The translations under genes and the position numbers were made by a program. Of a stretch of 46,039 bases of DNA, positions 41,237 to 46,039 are shown piece by piece. The notes under the pieces were generated by a model. The model ran no database searches, was not told the DNA's origin, and worked only from the letters and a program-made list of their open reading frames with translations. Every line of letters begins with the position of its first letter. The first letter of the stretch is position 1. Origin of the DNA: Clostridiales bacterium (GTDB lineage Bacteria; Bacillota; Clostridia; Oscillospirales; Oscillospiraceae); contig JALEZN010000081.1 of assembly GCA_022772585.1 (NCBI GenBank), forward strand, positions 1-46,039, written 5' to 3'.

Positions 41237-41288
41237 AAACCTGATAAAAAGCTGTACAGCTTTTTATCGCGCAAAGCGCGTCAGGTTT
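41237..41288 (+). other. Nested inverted repeats forming a possible three-way junction
   Basis: Outer arms AAACCTGA (41237-41244) and TCAGGTTT (41281-41288) enclose a 26-base perfect palindrome (41243-41268, centre GCTGTACAGC) and a GCGC-AAA-GCGC hairpin (about 41269-41280). TTTTT lies at the 3' side of the outer stem. It lies just upstream of the TVP38 gene; function unknown. Confidence 0.6.
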
Positions 41289-41342
41289 TTATGAGACGCC
41301 GTGACGCACGCATGTGCGGCACCAGCGTGCGCAGCACGCGGG

Positions 41343-41370
41343 ATTTCAAATAAAGCATTTTATTTGAAAT
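41343..41370. other. AT-rich hairpin
   Basis: ATTTCAAATAAA (41343-41354) pairs perfectly with TTTATTTGAAAT (41359-41370) around GCAT. A second short hairpin, GCGTGC-GCA-GCACGC (41325-41339), precedes it. No gene is seen here. Confidence 0.6.
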
Positions 41371-41392
41371 TAGTATTAGACTAACACGCATG

Positions 41393-41416
41393 AAAAAAGG
41401 AATCCATAGGATTCCC
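41393..41416 (-). terminator. Leftward intrinsic terminator
   Basis: GGAATCC-ATA-GGATTCC (41399-41415) is followed on the minus strand by TTTTTTC. The 150 bases to its right (41417-41560) are GC-rich with small hairpins such as CGGGA-CCGC-TCCCG, and could be an untranslated RNA; no gene is called. Confidence 0.65.
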
Positions 41417-41560
41417 TTAAGATTTTTTGAATATTGGAGGAAATACAGCAAAAAGCGGCAAGGCACCGGGACCGCTCCCGTTACCCTGCCGCCCGCGACC
41501 CGCTCTGGTCCGCGCCTGTGTCCATCGCAACTCACTTCCACTCTTCTGATCTGTCTGCAG

Positions 41561-41593
41561 AAACAAAAAGACCACACCAGACAGCCGGTGTGG
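41561..41593 (-). terminator. Terminator of the 28-aa peptide gene
   Basis: On the minus strand CCACACC (41593-41587), an 8-nt loop and GGTGTGG (41578-41572) are followed by TCTTTTTGTTT. It lies 28 nt after the peptide stop codon. Confidence 0.75.
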
Positions 41594-41620
41594 AACTTCT
41601 CTTTTGACGCTCACACATGT

Positions 41621-41707
41621 TTACCGCTCACTGCGGATGACTTGCTCATCGCTGCCGAAGATGAGATCGTCGATATCAGTTCCGTAGAACACACCGTTAT
41701 ACATCAT
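41621..41707 (-). CDS. Putative 28-aa acidic peptide with complete expression signals
   Basis: A 29-codon frame starts with two ATGs (41707 and 41704) and ends at TAA 41623-41621. The product runs MMYNGVFYGTDIDDL, then IFGSDEQVIRSER. It has no signal peptide or membrane segment and carries many acidic residues. AAAGGAGG lies 8 nt upstream of the first ATG. A consensus promoter (41740-41768) and an intrinsic terminator (41561-41593) frame it, so it is a self-contained transcription unit. I do not recognise the family. A leader or a functional small protein are both possible, but no other gene follows before the terminator. Confidence 0.6.
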   Translation of the reverse strand: MMYNGVFYGTDIDDLIFGSDEQVIRSER

Positions 41708-41739
41708 AATTCTTTCCTCCTTTCGTTCCGTATGTGCCT

Positions 41740-41768
41740 ATTATACGCTTCTTTATGTAAAGTTGCAA
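41740..41768 (-). promoter_or_regulatory. Promoter of the 28-aa peptide gene
   Basis: On the minus strand TTGCAA (41768-41763), exactly 17 nt and a perfect TATAAT (41745-41740) predict a start near 41733 and a ~25-nt leader containing AAAGGAGG. Confidence 0.75.
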
Positions 41769-41964
41769 CCCCATTTTGCAGTCCGTTTGTGACAAAACTG
41801 CAAACTTTTTATGAACGCGGTAATATGCGTCGTTCTCTTCCATGCCGCTTTGTCCTTGTATGGGACTGTTTTATTCATTTTCCCCTCTATTTCGTGTGAA
41901 AGTGCGCCGTCCCGATGGCCGGCGCACTTTTACATCCTGCATATTCACCGTATCCTGCGCGTCA

Positions 41965-43341
41965 TCAGCAGGTGAGACGTGCCTCTTTCCTGCCGCCCAG
42001 CCGGCGGTATACCGTAACGTACATGGCCAGCAGGCAGGTCAGGCCGCCGGCCACATTGGAAATGGGCTCGGCCAGGAACACGCCGTTGACGCCCAGTCCG
42101 AATAAATGCGGCAGAAGAAGGGTCAGGGGGGCCACGATAAATGCCTTGCGCAGCAGAGAGAAAAACACCGCGCTTTTGGCCCGGCCAAGGCCCACGAACA
42201 CCGACTGGCCGATAAACTGGCAGGACATGAAACCGAAGGTGGCAAAATAGATACGGAACGCGGGGATACCGTCGGCGATGAGCTCCGGGTCGTCGTTGAA
42301 GATCCGGATGAGAGGCCCGGGGAAAGCAAGCGTCAGCAGCCATACCGCCACAGAATAGGCCATGGTCACCGCCGCCGTAAAGCGGATACCCTGCCGCACC
42401 CGCTCATGCTCTCCCGCACCGTAATTATACCCCAACACCGGCTGGCAGCCCTGCGTAACGCCGCTGACCGGCATGGTGATGACCTCCCGGACCGAGTTGA
42501 CCACCGTCATCACGCCCACATAGAGGTCTCCGCCCCACGCCTGCAGGGTGGCATTGCACAGCACCTGCACCAGACTGTTGGTAAGGGCCATGATGAATCC
42601 GGACATGCCCAGGCTCAGGATACGCTTCACCCGGCCTGCCTCCAGGCGCATGGCGCTCCGCCGCAGCCGCAGCAGAGTCCGCTTCCCGGTGAGAAAGCGC
42701 AGCACCCACGCCGCCGAGCACCCCTGGGAGATCACGGTGGCCAGCGCCGCGCCCCGGACCCCCATATCCAGCACAAAGATAAACAGCGGATCCAGCGCGA
42801 TGTTCACCGCCGCGCCCAGCGTCACTGTCCCCATCCCCACCCGGCCAAAGCCCTGAGAGTTGATGAATGGATTCATGCCCAGACCCACCATGACGAACAG
42901 TGTACCCGTCAGGTAGATGGTCAGATAATCCCTGGCATAGGGAAAGGTGGCGTCGCTGGCACCGAACAGGTACAGGATGGGCCGCCGGAGGGCCAGGCAA
43001 AGGACGGTCAGGACCGCCCCGAAGACCATCAGCAGCGTGAAGGAGCAGCCCATGATCCGCTCGGCCTCCTCGTCCTCTCCCCTGCCCCGGCAGATGGAGC
43101 ACAGGGGCGCGCCCCCTGCGCCGCACAGGTTGGCAAAGCCAATGAGGATGGAGATGATGGGCAGACAAAGCCCCAGCCCGGTGAGGGCCAGCCGTCCCTC
43201 CCCCGGGATGCGGCCGATATACATCCGGTCCACGACGTTGTAGAGCACATTGACCAGCTGGGCCGCCGTCATGGGCAGCGCCAGCCCCATAATGTTGCGT
43301 GGGATGCTCCCACGGGAAAAATCATTTCCAGACTGATGCGT
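41965..43341 (-). CDS. MATE-family efflux transporter, probable ACG start
   Basis: A cation/drug antiporter with 12 membrane segments. MATE repeats are visible as ALPMTAAQLVNVLYNVVDRM and GLGMNPFINSQGFGRVGM in the first half, and MPVSGVTQGCQPVLGYNYGAGE in the second. The first ATG (43290) cuts into the family N-terminus. In-frame codons upstream continue it correctly as NDFSRGSIPRNIMGLALP. GGAGG (43353-43349) is followed after 7 nt by ACG (43341-43339), which would give HQSGNDFSRGS and a 458-aa protein; no ATG, GTG or TTG exists there. A TATAAT (43400-43395) lies ~55 nt upstream. Substrates are unknown. Confidence 0.88.
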   Translation of the reverse strand, partial: THQSGNDFSRGSIPRNIMGLALPMTAAQLVNVLYNVVDRMYIGRIPGEGRLALTGLGLCLPIISILIGFANLCGAGGAPLCSICRGRGEDEEAERIMGCSFTLLMVFGAVLTVLCLALRRPILYLFGASDATFPYARDYLTIYLTGTLFVMVGLGMNPFINSQGFGRVGMGTVTLGAAVNIALDPLFIFVLDMGVRGAALATVISQGCSAAWVLRFLTGKRTLLRLRRSAMRLEAGRVKRILSLGMSGFIMALTNSLVQVLCNATLQAWGGDLYVGVMTVVNSVREVITMPVSGVTQGCQPVLGYNYGAGEHERVRQGIRFTAAVTMAYSVAVWLLTLAFPGPLIRIFNDDPELIADGIPAFRIYFATFGFMSCQFIGQSVFVGLGRAKSAVFFSLLRKAFIVAPLTLLLPHLFGLGVNGVFLAEPISNVAGGLTCLLAMYVTVYRRLGGRKEARLTC

Positions 43342-43394
43342 ATAAATCCCTCCAGGTTCGGTGGGTTTGACACTTGAAACAGAGCTCTTTGGGT

Positions 43395-43434
43395 ATTATA
43401 ATGCGTATGGAACACAGCTGAAAGCCTTGAAAGC
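43395..43434 (-). repeat. 40-bp dispersed repeat, copy 2, carrying the MATE promoter
   Basis: The reverse complement of this block matches 34512-34551 at 35 of 40 positions and likewise ends in TATAAT (43400-43395), oriented to the MATE gene. An additional inverted repeat CCTTGAAA/TTTCAAGG (43425-43448) flanks it. The remaining bases to 43613 hold no gene; the last part is GC-rich. Confidence 0.7.
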
Positions 43435-43613
43435 GTTAGTTTTCAAGGACAATCAGCAAAAACGGTGAAAAACTGCTTTAGCGGTTTATTCAGCAGATAT
43501 TATTATAGTACAGTTTGACAGCAATCGCAAGGAACCCGGCCCGGGCCGGAGCCGCCGTCCCTCCCGTCTCCGGCGGGAGGCCCACTATCTGATCTCAGAA
43601 AGGACGTCTTTTT

Positions 43614-44795
43614 ATGAATACAACGCTGCTGGAGGAGGCCAAAGCCCTCTACCCCGCCCTCAAGGCCGTCAAGGACGATATCCACCGCCATCCCGAGCTG
43701 GCCTTTGAGGAGCGCCGCACCACCGGCATCATCCGGGAGCGGCTTACCGGCCTGGGCATCGAACTCATCGACCTGGGTATGGAGACCGGCGCGGTGGGCT
43801 TCCTGCGGGGCGGAAAGCCCGGCCCCACGGTGGCTCTCCGGGCCGATATCGACGCCATCGAGCAGCAGGAGCCCGCCGACAATGGCGTGGTGTCCGAGTG
43901 CGGCGGCGTGATGCACGGCTGCGGCCATGATTTCCACACCACCTGCCTGCTGGGTGCCGCCGAGCTGCTTGCCCGGCGGCGGGAAGAACTGAGCGGCAAC
44001 GTGGTCTTCCTCTTCCAGCCTGCGGAGGAGATCACCCAGGGTGCGGCGGCCATGGTGGCCCATGGTCTTTGGGACAAGCTGCCCCAGCGCCCGGCGCGCC
44101 TCTTCGGCCTCCACGACCGGCCCGAGATCCCCTGCGGCCAGGTGGCCGTCATCCCCGGCGCGGTGATGGCGGGCAAGTCCCACTTCTTCATCACCCTCAC
44201 CGGCGTCACCGGCCACTGCGGCTCCCCCCACAAGTGCGTGGATGTGATCGTGGCGGGCGCCGCCATTGTCAATGGGATCCAGACCATCGTCAGCCGCAAC
44301 ACCGACCCCCAGGAGCCTCTGGTCTGCGCTGTCTTCTCCATCAACGCCGGCACGCCGGAGAATTTCGTCCCCGAGACCCTGACCATGACCGGCGATATCC
44401 GGGCCCACTCCGACGCCGTCATCCAAAAGACCCAAAACCGGCTGAAGGACCTGGCCGAAGGCATCGCCGCCTCCTACCAGTGCGGGTGCGACGTGAAGTT
44501 CATCCCCGAGGTCCCCGTCACCGACAACAAGCCCGAAATGGTAAAGCTGGCCCGGAAAGCGGCCTCCGCCGTGTTCGGCGAGGAAAACATCGTCCATCCC
44601 CGGGGCGACATGGGCTCTGAGGACTTCGCCGTATTTGGCCAGGACGTGCCCGCCTTCTTCTACTGGCTGGGCACCGGTTTCCCCGGCCAGCCCAACCCCT
44701 GCTGGCACAACGAGCACTTCAGGACCGATGACGACGCCCTCCCTCTGGGCGCGGCCCTGCTGGCCCAGTCTGCCCTGGTGGGACTGGAAGAATAG
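43614..44795 (+). CDS. M20-family amidohydrolase (N-acyl amino acid amidohydrolase-like)
   Basis: A 393-aa M20D metallohydrolase. Metal-binding and catalytic residues are visible as HGCGHDFH (C103, H105), PAEEITQGA (E138/E139), FGLHDRP (H167) and a C-terminal histidine in CWHNEHF. The dimerisation domain lies in the middle (about residues 180-300, FFITLTGVTGHCGSPHK). Members remove acyl groups from amino acids or cleave indole-acetyl, hippurate or similar amides. AAAGGA lies ~11 nt before ATG 43614. It stands alone between the divergent MATE gene and a terminator, so no pathway context helps to name the substrate. Confidence 0.92.
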   Translation: MNTTLLEEAKALYPALKAVKDDIHRHPELAFEERRTTGIIRERLTGLGIELIDLGMETGAVGFLRGGKPGPTVALRADIDAIEQQEPADNGVVSECGGVMHGCGHDFHTTCLLGAAELLARRREELSGNVVFLFQPAEEITQGAAAMVAHGLWDKLPQRPARLFGLHDRPEIPCGQVAVIPGAVMAGKSHFFITLTGVTGHCGSPHKCVDVIVAGAAIVNGIQTIVSRNTDPQEPLVCAVFSINAGTPENFVPETLTMTGDIRAHSDAVIQKTQNRLKDLAEGIAASYQCGCDVKFIPEVPVTDNKPEMVKLARKAASAVFGEENIVHPRGDMGSEDFAVFGQDVPAFFYWLGTGFPGQPNPCWHNEHFRTDDDALPLGAALLAQSALVGLEE

Positions 44796-44802
44796 CAACT
44801 GC

Positions 44803-44834
44803 AAAAATGCCCGCCGTGACCGGCGGGCATTTTT
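44803..44834. terminator. Bidirectional terminator
   Basis: AAAAATGCCCGCCG (44803-44816) pairs perfectly with 44821-44834 around TGAC, between convergent genes ending at 44795 and 44838. Confidence 0.9.
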
Positions 44835-44837
44835 GTA

Positions 44838-45389
44838 CTATTCCAGCTTCCGCTTTTTCTCCCACACCTGAAGCAGCGCCAGCGCCGCCAGGGCGCTCAC
44901 CGTGCCGATGAGGGCCCCGGCCAGCACGTCGCTGGGATAGTGGACTCCCACGTAGAGCCGGGAAAAGCCCATCAAAAAAGCGGCGGCCAGAGCGGCGAGG
45001 CGCCAACCCCTCCGGGACAGGGTACAAAACCAGGCCACGCCGGCGGCAAAGGCGGCGGTGGTATGGCCCGAAGGGAAAGAATTGGGGTCGCCGGTCTCCA
45101 CAATGTGGACGAGCCCCTCCACCATCAGCCAGGGCCTGGGCCGCTGCACCAGCTGCTTGAGGATCACATTGGTACACAGCGCCCCAATCATCAGTGCCAG
45201 CAGCGAGGCCACTCCCGCCCGCCGGGTCCTCCGGAAGCACAGCAGCCCCAGGGAGAGCACGATCCATATCAGCCCCGCGTTGCCCAGGGCGGTATACCAG
45301 GTAAAAAACACTGTCAGCAGCGGGCCGCGCACCACCTCCTGCAGCCAGAGCAGGATGGCGCCGTCCAGCGCCTGGAGCCACTCGGGCAT
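44838..45389 (-). CDS. PAP2-family phosphatase
   Basis: A 183-aa membrane phosphatase with about five to six membrane segments. All three motifs are present: KQLVQRPRP (residues 78-86), PSGHT (106-110) and SRLYVGVHYPSD (143-154, with the catalytic histidine H150). Such proteins dephosphorylate undecaprenyl pyrophosphate or other lipid phosphates at the outer membrane face and so recycle the cell-wall carrier. AAGGAAGTGA precedes ATG 45389. It lies 76 nt after the DUF4330 gene on the same strand, with a hairpin in between. Confidence 0.92.
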   Translation of the reverse strand: MPEWLQALDGAILLWLQEVVRGPLLTVFFTWYTALGNAGLIWIVLSLGLLCFRRTRRAGVASLLALMIGALCTNVILKQLVQRPRPWLMVEGLVHIVETGDPNSFPSGHTTAAFAAGVAWFCTLSRRGWRLAALAAAFLMGFSRLYVGVHYPSDVLAGALIGTVSALAALALLQVWEKKRKLE

Positions 45390-45421
45390 TGGGTCACTTC
45401 CTTTCTATTCTGTGGAAAATA

Positions 45422-45460
45422 CACAAGGGCGGGGGACCTTCCCCCGCCCTGTCTCTTGTG
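45422..45460 (-). terminator. Hairpin between the DUF4330 and PAP2 genes
   Basis: An 11-bp G-C stem (45426-45436 with 45440-45450, loop CCT) sits inside an outer CACAAG/CTTGTG pair (45422-45427, 45455-45460). No long T-tract follows leftwards, so it may reduce rather than stop read-through. Confidence 0.6.
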
Positions 45461-45465
45461 GTTCT

Positions 45466-45987
45466 TTACTTGACGTCTTCCCACTTGCAGTCGGTGATCA
45501 CACCGTTGTTGAGCTCAAAGTGGGTGGTCTTGACGGTGTGGGACTTGCCGATGCGCACCTCCTGGGTGCCCACCTCGTTCAGGTCCCGGTTGGGGACCGT
45601 GGCCTCGATGGTAAAGGTCAGGTCCAGCAGATTGTCAGCCATGGGCAGCACCAGCGCGCCGGTGGCCGAGTGGATACTCACGCTGTTGTCATGAGGTCTG
45701 GACATGACGCCCACCACATAGCCGGAGAGCATGTTGCCCGAAGCCATCAGCTGGTCGCCGCCCTCCTGCTCCACATACTCACGCAGGTTCTCATAGACCT
45801 CCGGATACACGCCGTTGACCTGGACGGTATAGGTGATCTTGGCGCTGCTTCCGCTGGCGCCGGGAAGGGTCCCGTTCTTACCCAGCAGCTTCAGGCCTAC
45901 CACCGCCACGATAAGCACCAGCAGGATCAGGACGATCAGGTCCACGATATTGATCTTTCCAAACAGTCTGCCTTTTTCGTCTAACAT
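45466..45987 (-). CDS. DUF4330 family membrane-anchored protein
   Basis: A 173-aa protein of the DUF4330 family. A short cytoplasmic start (MLDEKGRLFGKINIVD) is followed by one membrane helix (LIVLILLVLIVAVVGLKLLG) and an extracytoplasmic beta-rich domain (about residues 48-173: ITYTVQVNGVYPEVYENLRE and LTFTIEATVPNRD). The N-terminal GRLFGKINIVDL motif is the family hallmark. Function is unknown. In other bacteria such genes lie near surface-polysaccharide loci. GGAGG lies ~9 nt before ATG 45987. The rest of the window (to 46039) is promoter-region DNA containing the palindrome TGTCAATTGACA (46007-46018). Confidence 0.88.
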   Translation of the reverse strand: MLDEKGRLFGKINIVDLIVLILLVLIVAVVGLKLLGKNGTLPGASGSSAKITYTVQVNGVYPEVYENLREYVEQEGGDQLMASGNMLSGYVVGVMSRPHDNSVSIHSATGALVLPMADNLLDLTFTIEATVPNRDLNEVGTQEVRIGKSHTVKTTHFELNNGVITDCKWEDVK

Positions 45988-46039
45988 CTTTTGCAGCCTC
46001 CGAGGTTGTCAATTGACAGAAATATGGTGTACAATAGAC

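Noticed and set aside
46007-46018. TGTCAATTGACA palindrome upstream of the DUF4330 gene as an operator
   Set aside because: It may simply contain a -35 hexamer on either strand. The window ends 21 bases later, so the context cannot be judged.

Overview
The window reads as a genomic segment of a GC-rich gut Firmicute, most likely an Oscillospiraceae/Flavonifractor-type Clostridia. This is inferred from gene families, Gram-positive Shine-Dalgarno sites, intrinsic terminators and the mix of GC-rich housekeeping genes with less GC-rich accessory DNA. No rRNA or tRNA was found to fix the taxonomy. No CRISPR array was seen.

Positions 1-13.4 kb form an iron/metal island. It opens with the 3' end of a P1B-type metal ATPase. 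A four-gene siderophore uptake operon follows (two FecCD permeases, an ATPase and a binding lipoprotein, YclNOPQ-like), then a 1-Cys-type peroxiredoxin. A divergent operon runs leftwards and encodes an ECF transporter (Trep_Strep/MptD-type S component, T component, fused double ATPase), a DtxR-family repressor and an orphan winged-helix protein. A TetR regulator with a near-perfect palindromic operator then controls a pair of ABC half-transporters. Palindromes of the form GGTTAG-N6-CTAACC lie on the siderophore promoter, at the start of its first gene and in front of the ECF/DtxR operon. This suggests one iron-responsive regulon.

Positions 13.4-22.8 kb are a mobile-element module. It holds two small Cro/CI regulators, tandem terminators, a ~330-nt structured RNA that resembles HEARO/omega RNA but has no adjacent IscB, and a 29-bp RNA hairpin. 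These are followed by a 46-aa protein, three co-directional large serine recombinase genes (the middle one has no catalytic domain), a metallophosphoesterase, a DUF1016 protein overlapping a low-molecular-weight tyrosine phosphatase, and a KilA-N protein. The module ends in a repeat- and terminator-rich stretch with a promoter-terminator pair that looks like a small RNA gene. The recombinases sit at the border to GC-rich DNA, so the iron island may be cargo of the same element.

From 22.8 kb onwards the DNA is GC-rich and mostly metabolic. A GntR-controlled operon encodes an HcnABC-like dehydrogenase of unknown substrate. Next come a membrane-anchored XRE regulator and an operon of BrnQ carrier, His-rich protein and amidohydrolase/deaminase. 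A ferredoxin, ClpC and MalQ follow. The amino-acid genes are an ACT-domain protein, homoserine dehydrogenase and aspartate kinase. The last part holds a YtvI-like permease, a TVP38 protein, a 28-aa peptide gene with its own promoter and terminator, a MATE transporter that appears to start at ACG, an M20 amidohydrolase, a PAP2 phosphatase and a DUF4330 protein.
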